NCBI RefSeq assembly: GCF_001411555.2
Contig: NC_049907.1
Coordinates: forward strand, 31,515,001-31,579,000
Direction: 5' to 3'
Origin: Juglans regia
Taxonomy: Eukaryota > Streptophyta > Magnoliopsida > Fagales > Juglandaceae
Length of the DNA: 64,000 bases
Position numbers and translations under genes: made by a program. Below, piece after piece: positions 36,938 through 47,770 of this stretch. Position 1 is the first letter of the stretch, and each line of letters opens with the position of its first letter. Below the pieces are notes generated by a model. The model made no database searches. It saw only the letters and a program-made list of their open reading frames with translations, and was not told the DNA's origin.

Positions 36938-36949
36938 GCTCTGATACCA
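36938..36949 (-). promoter_or_regulatory. Primer binding site, initiator-Met tRNA type
   Basis: Sense strand TGGTATCAGAGC, two bases after the 5' LTR end. This is the usual plant primer site complementary to the 3' end of tRNA-iMet. Confidence 0.9.
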
Positions 36950-36951
36950 CC

Positions 36952-39121
36952 TGCGGCGCCCCCGACCCCCATGTAAGGAAACACAGGAATCGAGACGCCA
37001 GGATGATGACAACACGGTCACGCATCCCAACGATAGTGCCAGTGTGTGTACATGCAACAATGTACAAAAACAACGCAGCGGATAAGTCAACTGAATATCA
37101 GAATTTACATACAATCTAGACATCAGTAAAAGGGTTTAAAAGTAATTATACAGTCATCCCAAAATAAAGTTTAACACATGTCCCAAAATACAAATGAGTG
37201 ATCTCAAATCACTCCTCGAGCGGAGCAGACTCCTCAAGCTCACCCTCATCTTCATCTGCATCAAAATCTGAGTTACCATAAAACGGTACCGCAAGTAAGT
37301 ATAAACCAAGCAATCCTCAGGAATAAAATGCATTTAACGCAACCAACATGCATGCATATCAAGAAATATGCATTTTCCTCAAAACATCATTTTTCCCAAA
37401 AATGATTATTTTCCAACACACGCCAAAAATCCCATTTGGCCCAAAATATCCGTAAAACATTTTTCCAGAAAATGGTTTGCACAAAATCCAACACAAGCTA
37501 TTTTCCCAGAAAATAGTCCATTTTTAACGTATGCACCATGATCTCCGCTATGGGTCATCCGCACACCCTGGCTTCGTAGCGATGCCCACTTTCGCGCCCA
37601 ACATGTTCGAAGCAAAACATCAACTACACAACGAGCGATGCCCAGTTCCGCACCCAGGGCATACGTAGCCAAGCATCCTCTAGTCCCCGCTAGCAGAAGG
37701 ACCACAGAGTCAGCACGACTCTCTCGCCTGATCCCATTGTCGCCCAGCGACAATCCAGGGGACGTCACTCAGTATATTACGCTCCCGAGTGACCAGAGGA
37801 GCTCCACCAAGATAATACCCCATCTCGGCTTGGGGTTCATGATACACACGCACCCAATAAATCATTTCACATGAAAACCCAGTTTTCAATAAACACATGA
37901 ACATGAATGCAATACACGAAAACCCAGTTTCCTTTACAAACATGATCATGCATGAAATCATGAAATGTACATGTACCAACTCTAATCCACAACCATCAAT
38001 AACCAACCCAATCAAATCCAACCAAACAACTTCAATCACCAATCCATCCAATCCCCGTACTCCTCGGACTCAGTCCGGCAAAACCAATCAATAGTTCAAA
38101 TACAGTGAAATGTGTTAGTGCAAAAATACATTAAATTCACAAGAATTCTTTGGAAAATACTTACAGTGCTATATAGAAATTTCCGAAGGATCACGAAGCT
38201 GCAAGAAGTGATGTCTGAGCAATGTAACAGTGCAAAATGCACTGTGGTCGTGGGTCTGAAATACCCACTTTTCAACGGAGACAAACGAAGACCAATGAAT
38301 GATAGGGTAGGGTCTAGGGAGGTCGGTGAAGCTAGTGGTGGTGAAGGTTGGTTGTGGTTGGCGGCGTGGGCGGCGGTAGAAGACCAAAAACACCCAAATC
38401 GAAAATGTTGTTGGAAGTGCTTCACCGGTGACAGATCGGAGCTGGGGTTGGGTCCAATGGGTTGCTAAGAGGTCGAGGATGATGTGGTGAGAAGATGGTG
38501 GCCAATGGTGGTGCGACGGTGGCGCAGCGGCGGAAAGAGTGCCACGGCTTGGAGAGGCTCGTGGTGGCTAACGGCGGCACCAATGGAGCTGAGATCGGAG
38601 GGGTAGTGTCGCCGGCCGGTGGGGAAGCTAATGGGCTGGGCAGTGTCGATCACCGCCGGCTCACGGCAACGCTGGGTGGAGAAGAAGCAAACGGACGGAA
38701 GAGAAGGAGAGAGAGCGCGTCGCGTGGGAGGGAACCGAAGGAGAAGAAAAATAAAGAAAAAGAAAATAAAGAAGAAAAGAAAAGGAGAGGGAAGAAATGA
38801 GGTCCAATGCTCATATCTTGGGTCACAAAAATGATCCAACGGAAACGATTTCAAAACCACAAGTTAAATAAAATAATTTAAACGTAATGGTAAAGTGAAA
38901 TTAAAATAATTAAATCCCACAATAATTAATTTAAAATAAAGAGATTTTAAACGTATAACAATAATTAATAATAAGAAAGCACTTCAAAATATAATTTTCA
39001 CAAAATTAAAAATCATAAAATAAACCCACTAAAAATCATACAATTTTAAAATAAGAGAATAAATTTTGAATAAATAAAAATAACCCTTCAGTAAAAGTAC
39101 ACTAAAATACGGGGTGTTACA
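36952..39121 (-). repeat. Gypsy 5' LTR (right)
   Basis: Plus-strand edges TGCGGCGCCCCC and ACGGGGTGTTACA. Matches the left LTR throughout with scattered substitutions and a few short indels, for example a missing stretch around 38795 in the A/G-rich part. Confidence 0.9.
38165..38198 (-). other. Mini-exon-like module (gypsy 30880, right LTR)
   Basis: Second copy of the 34-nt module with GCAG acceptor and GTAAGTATTT donor intact. Confidence 0.5.
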
Positions 39122-39384
39122 TTTTTCTTCCTTCTATTTTTTGGAGGGTGTGCCAAATCAAAAAAGAAATATGATACGTTTTCTTTTGTTGCATGTTGTA
39201 TTGGCTCAACTAAAAATTCTTGAGCTGCACTATGAGCCAGATAATTCTTTTGCTTTTCTATTTTCTAGCACCATGCTTTGGTTCCAACTTAAATTAATGT
39301 ACTAATAATCTGCCAAAAGGTTTCGCCATGTACAATGCATTATTCATTACAATGCCACAAAGCAGGGCCAATCTGAGTCTTAGT

Positions 39385-39531
39385 ACAATTTACAAAGAGG
39401 ACACCAAGATATAATTTGGAGGTTGAAGCCATTGATCTACACACTTGAGGTTGAACACATCGGAACACAGAACAAGGCAACTGCCTCAATTATTCCTTGT
39501 CCTTGTACTTGTCTAGGCAAATGCAGCATTC
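39385..39531 (-). pseudogene. RING-H2 E3 ligase exon fragment, copy A
   Basis: After an intron-like end (GGGAATGACAG on the minus strand) the frame begins E-C-C-I-C-L, matching the first Cys pair and surroundings of plant RING-H2 fingers (CCICLxxY...ELRxLPC). A GAA-to-TAA stop interrupts the phrase KDKE-LRQLPC. After a frameshift, the motifs corresponding to CVDKWL (with a stop) and CPLCK (39389-39403) follow. Only this exon is recognised; it lies in the hAT element and is more damaged than copy B. Confidence 0.7.
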
Positions 39532-40139
39532 CTGTCATTCCCACCACAAACACAATGAAAACAGAAGAAGTTCATCAACACTTCAAATAATGGAATTCAG
39601 ATAAGAACCATCATCACAAAATCCTTAGATAATGAAGAAGTTTGGAATCTGTTCGGAGTATTTACATCTAACTTTCATACAGAACAAGAGAATCATTGAA
39701 TATGAGAGAAAATTTGATGACTTGCAAAATTCTACTCAGTTAGAATTCTAGTATTTGATAACCTTGTCGAATTAATGAGGTATTAGAGACTAGAAACGAC
39801 TTTCTAAATTTTTTCTGTTAAAAAGAGAACGTTTTTTTTTTTCCTCTCAGATAAAAGCATCATACAAAAAATATATTGGTCGTGTAACGCCCCGGTCCCG
39901 TAGGGATCAAAGAGTTACTCCCTATAACTTAAAACTCACAATTTATCAATATATTTATAGACTCCAAAATATAACGTCATCAGAATACTACAAATTTTTT
40001 TAATAAAATTCGTCACTTCTCAGAAATCTTCTATGAGTAATCCACTATGTTTAAATAATCATCTTACCGACGCTCCATAATCCTGATCCTTAGCTTGACT
40101 ATTCAAAAAATCATCTGAAAAATAATTGGAGATAAGGGG

Positions 40140-40157
40140 TGAGTTATCAACAACTTA
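40140..40157 (-). promoter_or_regulatory. LTR stem-loop (LTR8), one mismatch
   Basis: Sense TAAGTT, GTTGAT, AACTCA: one A-C mismatch in the 6-bp stem, then CCCCTTATC and a TTTTTCAG acceptor. Confidence 0.5.
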
Positions 40158-40504
40158 GTAAGAAGAGGACATATACTAGTGTGTAAACAAGAACATTTTC
40201 ACAGAGTTTAGAATGCAGAAAGAAAACATTTCAGTATCAATATGCAAATCTCAAAAAATACATATTATCAGAAAATCAGAGCGACATTTCAAAATATTTC
40301 ATATTCAGAAACCAACTTTTCATATTCAAAGACTCCTTTGGCACAACATGACTGAACATCTTCATCTTATCATAATATATCAGAACATCATATCAGAACA
40401 GAGACCATGTTTAACCCCTGTGGTAGGGTTGTGCATCCTGCGAAAAGCCAAGCAGAACCTAAATCACCAAGAATATCAAAGCGATTGCACTCAGAACAGA
40501 AATC

Positions 40505-40625
40505 CACTATTATATCCCGTGGTAGGGCCAGATGTCACTATTATATCCCGTGACAGGACCAGAGGTCACTATTATATCCCATGACAGGGCCAGAGGTCAC
40601 TATTATATCCCGTGACAGGGCCACA
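40505..40625 (-). repeat. LTR minisatellite in LTR8, four units
   Basis: Four units of about 37 bp on the plus strand: TATTATATCCCGTGACAGGG followed by CCAGAGGTCAC, very similar to one another. Confidence 0.85.
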
Positions 40626-41011
40626 TATCAGAGCAAAACAGAATCAGAATCACCATATCAGAACCAGAATCAGAGACAGAATAGAATCAGAAAGTCATGC
40701 CAAAAGTTTTTCAAGTGCCACGTATTATCAACACAGAGTACTGAACATAATCAGGTCGCAAAAATATAACTTATTCCCAAAATTTCATATTCACTCTCTT
40801 TTTCAAAGTTCAGAAACAATGTAAAAAATAAGGTTATGTCTACACCAATCATGACAGAAAATACTTTCTTCTTAAACAGAATCTCATGAGTAATGTAGAA
40901 CAAATATATGATATTTTCAGATTTCTTTTCATAGCAAAACATGCACATTTTCCAAAAAGGACCTCAATTCATTTTATTTAATGCAAAGTCTAGCATTGGA
41001 ACCCTGCTTAC

Positions 41012-41071
41012 CTGAACTTCTTAGCTTTTCTCGAAATTTTCCTCAAAATGTCAAACAATAATTAATCGTCA
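41012..41071 (-). other. Mini-exon-like module in LTR8
   Basis: Sense strand: ATTTTATAAG, 60 nt starting TGACGATTA and ending GAAGTTCAG, donor GTAAGCAG. The acceptor carries a small change relative to TTTTATAG but keeps AG. Confidence 0.45.
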
Positions 41072-42589
41072 CTTATAAAATAATCACGCAATTCTTGCAA
41101 ATTTTCAATTAATCACGTATTTCGATATCTAATCCTAAGCTTATAAAATAACCTATTTAATTCCTCAAAACCTAAAATTACATAACCTCAAATTAGAAAT
41201 CATCATTTTCTAAAAATCATCAATATTGATTTAATAACTTTGACTAAAACATTTAAAATTCTGACCTATTTATTAATGAAAACAAACTATAAAGTTTAAT
41301 ACTAGATAATATAATTATCCCAAAATATTTTAAAATAAACCATAACTATTTTTAAATAGACTAAATCATATCTAAAGTATAAAATAATAACATTACACCA
41401 ATATTGTTTACTCTTAAAATAAAACTTTACTTAATAGCATGTTAAAATACTTAAGTGATTTTCTGTAAAAATGTTCAAAATAAAATTTCACACTTACTGT
41501 AAAAATAATATGCTACAATTAGTACAATTTAAAAATCCTATATATTCTCTGTACAACATCTTACACTTCCCGCAAAAACCATGTAAAAACATATTTAATA
41601 TAAACAAAACTCCCAACTAAAACGATCCAAATAAAAAGGGCAATACTGTAATTTTATACCAAAATATTATGTAAAACTATATTTCATGCGATTTGGTGCA
41701 ATAGTCGGCGAGGATAGGGGCTCGAAGTTCTCACCGAGAAGGGAGGAGCTGCGTGCGGTGTGGAGAGGAAGGTGGTTGTCCCAGTGGTGGAGCACTTAGA
41801 GAAAAAGTGACAAGTGAGAGAGAGAGATATGAGAGCACCGAGAAGGAGACGGAGGGCTCCTTATCGAGAGAGTTACGCGCAACGACGGCTTAGGGTGGCT
41901 ATTGTCGGTGGCATGACTAGGAGTGGCTGAGATGCTGGACTACGGGTTCCCTTTGCGCCTCGGAGGAGACGTCTGAAAGGGTTGGTCAAAGTGCAAAAAT
42001 TTCCATGCTTTGAGGAGCAACCAATTTCTCTGTTTTTGGGACCCAAAACAGAGGAGTTTCGGTCTACTAAGCAGGTGGTTGTTCTCGGCACTTGGTGGTG
42101 GTGCAGTGGTGGTTTCATGTGGGTTCACGGCGGCTTATGGTGGTGTAGACCAGGTTCATCGAGAAGGCGGCTGCGATGGCTTCACGCGGCATGCAACGTG
42201 GTGCACGTTACGTGGAGTAGGAAGGCAGAGGCTTCCTGTTAGGTTGGCGTGGTGTTTTCTGAATAGGTGAGGACAGGCTGCGATAATGTTGGGACGGCGT
42301 GGGTCGTGGCTTGTGGAGGTTGGTTTTGTGCGGCAGCTGGGTGAACCGCGACTGGGTGGGTCGAGATCGAGCTAGAGGGTGGTGCACTCTTTGCAAAGAG
42401 GAAGAATTGTTGGGCTAACGGTTTCGTGTGGGAGGGCAGCGGCGTGAGCTTTCTTCATATATATATATATATATATAGGTGATTGAACATGAAAAGAAAA
42501 CCCTAGAGAGACGAGAGAGACATGTACTATATCATGTTCAGTATCATTCGGTGTGACTAGAGATTTAAATAATCAAGATAGCGTTGCTC

Positions 42590-43508
42590 TATAAGAAATA
42601 CAAATTTTAAAGTAGGTTTTGTTAACTAGGTGAAGAGAGGAATGAACTTTAATCTATACTTATTGCAGATCACATATTTTACACCTTCAATCATTACAAC
42701 ATTGTTACCTCATTTATGGTATTGTAATTTTGAACCTTTGTCAACATTGTTTGGTTTCATTTTTCACTACCAATATGATACACATTGGAGCATTTTCTCT
42801 CTTTCTAAGCAGCATGTTGCATTTTCTCCTAGTCATTATTAATTTTCTAAATATGTGTTTTCTCTAATACATTGTGACATTTTTTGACCCATTTCCCGCT
42901 CCTTTATTAAATTTAATGTAGGTTTTGTTAGCTAGTTGAAGAGAGAAATGGACTTTAATATATTCTACAGTTGTTGCAAATCACAACTTCCACACCTTCA
43001 ATCATTACACCACTTTTAACTCAGTTGTGACATCGCAATTTTGAACATTTGTCCTTTTTTCATGTCCTTTTTCACTATCAATAATTAGACATTGGAGTAT
43101 TTGTCCTATTTCTGAACAACATGTTGCCTTCTCTCCTAGTCATCGTTAAGTTTCTAAACATAAGTTTTTTTGGTACAATATTGTGACATTTGAAGACCCA
43201 TTTCACATTCTACTAATTTTAAAGTATGTTTTTGTAACTTTGTGAAGAGATTAGGCTGGACTTAGTCTACAATTGCTACAAATCATATCTTCTACACCTT
43301 TAATCATCACAAAACTATTATCTCATTTATGACATTGTAATTTTGAATGTTTTTCATTATTTGGTTTTATTTTTTGCTACCAATATAATACACATTGAAG
43401 TATTTGTCCTCTTTCTAAGCAACATTAATTTCCTAAACATTATTTTTCTCTGATACATTGTGAGATTTCTTGACTCATTTCCTACTCCTTCACTGATTTT
43501 TAGCTAGG
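42590..43508. repeat. 303-bp tandem array in copy B
   Basis: Landmark GGTTTTGTTA(A/G)CTAG recurs near 42616, 42921 and 43222. A fourth unit is broken by the hAT element, whose TSD GTTTTATT is part of this landmark. Confidence 0.8.
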
Positions 43509-44194
43509 TTTTATTTAGGACTGTGGACCTGACCCGACCCGACCCAAAAATCACATATATATAATATATATATAAATAATATGGACCAATCAGGTCTACC
43601 AAAATGCATGGTATTTTTAATTCTTGGACTTTTTCATCTTGAATATGATGTCATGTGGCGACTACACAAGTTCCTTTTTTTTGATTTCAAGAACCAGATG
43701 ATCGATATCAATAACAACTTGGATAAATATTACCAATATTGAGATTAGAGAGAGGGGCAGCTTTAATTTGTACATGCATTATTAGTTTAGACTCATTAAT
43801 CAGACGTTACCTTCTTTAGCTCTTCATTATATCATTTTTCTTGAGGAAAGAAAAAAATAGATTAAAAGACAAGACATGCATGCATGCCCACCCAAGTATT
43901 CAAATCAATCTAATTAAGTATATTGCCTTCCATTTTTCTTCCTTCTATTTTTTGGAAGGGGTGCCAAATCACAAAAGAAATATGATACGTTTTCTTCTGT
44001 TGCATGCTGTATTGGCTCAACTAAAAATTCTTGAGCTGCACTTTGAGCCAGATAATTCTTTTGCTTTTCTATTGTCTAGCACCATGCTTTGGTTCCAACT
44101 TAAATTAATGTACTAATAATCTACCAAAAGGTTTCACCATGTACAATGTTTTATTCATTACAATGCCACAAAACAGGGCCAATCCAAGTCCTAG

Positions 44195-44342
44195 TACAAT
44201 TTACAAAGAGGACAACAAGATATAATTTGGAGGCTAAAGCCATTAATCTACACACTTGAGGTTGAACACATGGGAACACCAAACATGGCAACTGCCTCAA
44301 TTCTTCCTTGTCCTTGTACTTGGCTAGGCAAATGCAGCATTC
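44195..44342 (-). pseudogene. RING-H2 E3 ligase exon fragment, copy B
   Basis: Minus strand, right after a splice-acceptor-like GGGAATGACAG. The frame reads ECCICLAKYKDKEELRQLPC without interruption, the first half of a RING-H2 finger as in membrane-type plant RING E3 ligases (the CCICLxxY...ELRELPC family). A frameshift then replaces the His part; in another frame the region matching CVDKWL reads CVD-stop-WL, and CPLCK follows at 44201-44215. These enzymes pass ubiquitin from E2 to substrates. No zinc finger can form, so this is a relic. Its place inside the hAT element suggests capture. Confidence 0.75.
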
Positions 44343-44829
44343 CTGTCATTCCCACCACAAACACAAAGAAAACAGAAGAAGTTCATCAGCACTTCAAACA
44401 ATGGAATTCAGATAATAACCATCATCACAAAATCCTTAGATAATGAAGAAGTTTGGAATCTATTTGGAGTATTTACATCTAACTTTCATACAGAACAAGA
44501 GAATCATTGAACCATATGAGAGAAAATTTGATGACTTGCAGAAAATTCTAGTCAGTTAGAATTCTAGACTTTCTAAATATATTTGATAACCTTGTCGAAT
44601 TAATGAGATATTAGAGAATCGAAACGACTTTCTAAATTTTTTCTATTAAAAAGAGAACGTTTCTTTTTTGGCCGACTTGCCGCATACTCCAAGTTTCTTT
44701 TTTGCTCGGTAAATTCTGGTATAAATTGTTATATCTCATGAATTTGATAAAGTTAATATACAGCCAAAAACACTATCATGATGCAAGAATTATCCCAAGT
44801 AATATTAGTATATGAAAATGATCCTTTTA

Positions 44830-45455
44830 AAAAGAAGGGCTACTATAGACACAAAGGGATCCCACACACTGATGTGGCACGATGAGTGTGCCACGTCTCC
44901 CCACTCTTTTTTTTTTCTTTCTTTTTTTCCCCCTTCCAGTGCGTCTCCCCTTCCCTCCCCTCCCTCTTTCCCTCTATCTCCGCCTATCTTCACCCTCACT
45001 GTGGCCGCCATAGTGGTCGGAGACCACCTTAGGGCTGGTAGAACTTGCCGGCGGTCCAAGCGACACCGTCCCATTCCCAGCAGAGCCTCTCCCATGCGTC
45101 TCCCCTCCCCTTCTCCTCCTTTCCCTCTTTGTCTCCACCCTTCCCATGGCCGCCATGGTGGTCGGGGACCACCTCAAGGCCAGCACGCAGCTTGTCGTGC
45201 ACGGGAGCTCTCATCCCCCCGCTGGATGGTGCCGCTTGGACCGCCAGTAGAATGTACAAGGCCTGAGGTGGTCCTCGACCACCATGGCAACCACGGGAAG
45301 GGTGGAGATAGAGAGGGAAAGGGGGAGTTGGGGAGGGGAGACGCACGGGAGGAGGAAAAGAATTAAGGAAAAAAAAAAAGGAGGAAACGTGGCACACTCA
45401 CATCAGTGTGTTGGATCCCTTTGTGGGATCTCTTTATGTCTGTAGTGTTTTCCTT
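44830..45455. mobile_element. GC-rich foldback MITE
   Basis: Left end CTATAGACACAAAGGGATCC and, on the other strand, CTACAGACATAAAGAGATCC form long terminal inverted repeats that continue into CACACTGATGTG and GTGTGCCACGT. The interior is also inverted-repeat-like (CCTTCCCTCC... against GGGAGGAGG..., with GACCACC/GGTGGTC blocks). This explains the long frames on both strands (for example 184 aa at 44812-45366 and 122 aa at 45029-45397), which are not genes. The exact ends and TSD are unclear because of the surrounding TTTAAA. Confidence 0.65.
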
Positions 45456-46440
45456 TAAAAAAACGAGCGGGGGAACAAACCTCTAGAATGCCATATCCAA
45501 CACGCATTTTTCAGAATAAGTTAAAAAATAAATTTTATTGCGTAATGTGAGCAAAATAATCATCTAGAACAACCAAATAGGCCAAAAATAATGAAAATGA
45601 TACAAAACCCAGATCATAAATCCCAGCTTTAGATCATGCAATCAAAAGAACCACATTATATGATACGATATCACAAAACAACGTAGCTAAGCACGAAGCT
45701 CGAAAAAGAGAATCAATGGTCGTAGAAACTGCATATAAGAAAAAGTAAAGTAACCCAATATAACTTACAACAACACACATAACAATAACACAACACAATC
45801 AAGGAAATAGCGGCAGATAAAAATATAGATGGAGAGAAAGAGCCTTGATGTGGGAAGCCAAACCTGTTTTGTATGCACAAAACACAAAGTTTATGCACGT
45901 TGAGGAAGATAGGGATAGAGAAAGGATAAAATACTAGAAAAAAGGAAAGATTTAGAGAGAGAAAGACATTTGAAAATTATAGATCTGCAAACATATAGTG
46001 GGTATTTGGATTATGGATTACACCGAAATCGAAACCCAACCTAACCTTCAAATAATCCTTACCTGAGAAAGTGAAGATGCGCTTGAGTCTAAGAGAATGA
46101 GAGAGCCACAAAGTTGGGACTTGGGAGACAGAGTGAACTCAATGAGAATGAGAGTACTGAGCTGCGAGGGAGAGAGTGAGGCTGCGAGGATGAGAGCTAC
46201 CGCTGTGAGGGAGAGAGTGAGCATCGAGCGAGAGAAAGGAGAGAAACCTGAGGGTCGAGATGTGATTCTGTCGAAGGCCAAAACCGAATTAGACTAAAAT
46301 CATGTATCGAGTATTACCCCTTTAAAAAAGAAAACTGGTTCGGGCATTTCACTTCTATTTTACAGCTTAAACGGGACGAGTCAGGTCGATAAATCAGGCC
46401 GCCTCGGGCGCTCGCCTGTTTGTTCAACCCTAGTTTTATT

Positions 46441-47011
46441 AACCATTATTCATTATGTGATCCTAATGTCTTCTAATTGGATTTCAATCAATCAATGATC
46501 CCTCAAGATCGGTCCATAGATTCTATCATCTAGAACTAGTTTATGATGACAATGCTCTTAATTTGTTACCTTAATTAGATATTTTTCTAGTTGTACATAT
46601 TTTATTTGTACCCAAAAATAAAATTCAAACTTTAGAACTTGAGAGAGCGTATCACTAAAACCAAGACCTTGCCACTTGAGCCATGAACTCCTAGGATTTC
46701 AATAAGCTATTTACTCTATTATAAATTGTTCTCTTATTTGGATTAAAAGAAAGACAAAAGGGAAAAAAAATAAAGAACAAAAGCTTCCATTTCTTTCATT
46801 GTTCTCTAATAATTTATTTTGTATCCTTTGGATGAATTGTGTTTTAATAATACAATTCATTATAGGTGAAAAGAGGCATTAGATCAACAAGAAAATAAAC
46901 GAAACCATTTTCAATCTATTACCTATATAGGTTCTCTATTACCTAAATTGTGTACCTATTTGACTAATTTTCTTTATGCGCCGAGCGCGGCCGAGAGAGG
47001 GCGCCATCATT
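46441..47011. other. Intergenic, with a degenerate SINE-like stretch
   Basis: At about 46610-46697 the minus strand reads TGGCTCAAGTGGCAAGG (box-A-like), then CTCAAGTTCTAAAGTTTGAA (weak box-B-like), then a T/A-rich tail with TGGGTACAAATAAAAT. This order resembles tRNA-derived plant SINEs of the Au kind but is strongly degraded. The rest is AT-rich without recognisable genes. Confidence 0.35.
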
Positions 47012-47770
47012 CACTACAAGAAATAAGGCTTTTTACGGTGAGTTTAGGTCTGTTGGAAATAAAATCGCCGCAAAAAGACTTTAAAACATTGTCCCAATAT
47101 TTTTACATCAAATTTCAAAATTAGTCTTTTGTGGCGATTTTTTAACTATTTACAAAGAAAAAATTCGCCGCAAATACTAAATTGGTCTTTGCCACGACTT
47201 TTCACTTTTTGAGATGAAAAAATTTGCCGCAATATTAAAAAACTTATTGCGGCGGTTCGTTGTTCGATTGAATTGTGAAAGTGACCTTTTGCAGTGATTT
47301 TTTAACTTTGAAAATCGCCAAAAAAAATGAAAGTTGTTTTACGGCGACATTAAATTGTTGTAGAAGGTAGTATTAAAAATTAAAAGGAACTAGGGCTCGA
47401 TCTCCTTCATTTTTCCCTCCCACCCGATACTTCCCTCTCTCATTTCCCCTTTGTTTCGCAACCCCCTCGGCTCTCTTCCACTCTCGGTCTTCCTCTCCAG
47501 TCTCTCTCTCTCTCTCACTCACGATGTCCACATCTTTCCTCTGTGCCTTTTCCTCTCTCCGTTTCTCTCTCTGCTACATCTTTCCTCTGTGCTCGACGCC
47601 ATAGAGCCTCTAAAGTCTTGGTGTGATTACACAACGCCGACGGGCTGGAGTGGTTCTTCTCCACGACCTCTACGCCTCCTTGGTCCTGCTTCACCACCAC
47701 AACCACCATGCTCTTCGTCCTCATCGGTAGGTCATCTCTCCTCCACCGTCTCTCTCTCCCTCTCATATCT

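Larger units (their letters stand above)
30880..39121 (-). mobile_element. Ty3/gypsy element with two LTRs, internally degenerate
   Basis: Flanked by TTTTT on both sides (30875-30879 and 39122-39126); the homologous empty site in copy B has a single TTTTT. Two LTRs of 2186 and 2170 bp that look about 95% identical by eye, hence fairly young. The sense strand is minus: the 5' LTR is at 36952-39121, followed by a tRNA-iMet-type primer site, a long non-coding part, an integrase remnant, a polypurine tract and the 3' LTR. Gag, protease and RT are not recognisable, so the element is non-autonomous. The ends TGTAACACCCC and GGGGGCGCC(A/G)CA are typical of this group. Confidence 0.9.
28325..39834. 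repeat. Tandem duplication, copy A (with two later insertions)
   Basis: Starts TGTACTATATCATG and matches copy B (42523-44662) almost throughout once the LINE at 28490-29614 and the gypsy element at 30880-39121 are skipped. Homology ends near GAACGTTT (about 39834 versus 44662). The net unit is about 2.1 kb. Because both inserts are missing from copy B, they came after the duplication. Confidence 0.85.
30482..39834. mobile_element. hAT element, copy A, 3'-truncated
   Basis: The left end TAGGACTGTGCA follows GTTTTATT, exactly as in the complete element of copy B. Only the first 1.1 kb (net) is present, because the duplication copy ends at about 39834, so there is no right terminus here. The gypsy element at 30880-39121 sits inside. 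Carries the RING-H2 gene fragment at 39385-39531. Confidence 0.7.
39883..42522 (-). mobile_element. LTR8: gypsy LTR, minus strand, 5'-truncated
   Basis: The plus-strand start TGTAACGCCCCGG is the sense 3' end. It carries the LTR1-3 type stem-loop (40140-40157), minisatellite (40505-40625) and mini-exon module (41012-41071). The sense 5' end is missing: the sequence stops at an AGGGTTTTC-like point about 200-250 bp short of where TGTAACACC should be and abuts copy B of the duplication. So the break that created the duplication cut this LTR, or a later deletion did. Frames at 41873-42396 are GC-rich LTR sequence and not genes. Confidence 0.75.
42523..44662. repeat. Tandem duplication, copy B
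   Basis: Direct repeat of copy A without its LINE and gypsy inserts. It includes three 303-bp units and the first 1.1 kb of the hAT element. Small differences: an extra segment near 43654-43680 (TGTGGCGACTACACAAG) and a short deletion near 43424. It serves as the unoccupied reference that proves both copy-A insertion sites. Confidence 0.85.
43516..46432. mobile_element. Complete hAT-type transposon with captured gene fragment
   Basis: Ends TAGGACTGTGGACC and, on the other strand, TAGGGTTGAACAAAC, with identical 8-bp flanks GTTTTATT (43508-43515 and 46433-46440), the hAT hallmark. Length 2917 bp. No hAT transposase is visible. On the minus strand it has a 5' C/T-rich exon-like part with several CTCACTCTCTCCCTC repeats (about 46300-46065) and a donor-like GTAAGG after it. 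Further on is the RING-H2 fragment (44195-44342). A GC-rich foldback element is nested at about 44830-45455. Best read as a non-autonomous hAT that took up host gene pieces. Confidence 0.75.

Noticed and set aside
38495..38834. 101-aa and 71-aa Lys/Arg-rich plus frames
   Set aside because: A/G-rich LTR segment; the same frames are in the left LTR near 32547-32744.
44812..45397. Long frames on both strands (184 aa plus, 122 aa minus)
   Set aside because: They come from the inverted-repeat, stop-poor GC-rich foldback element.
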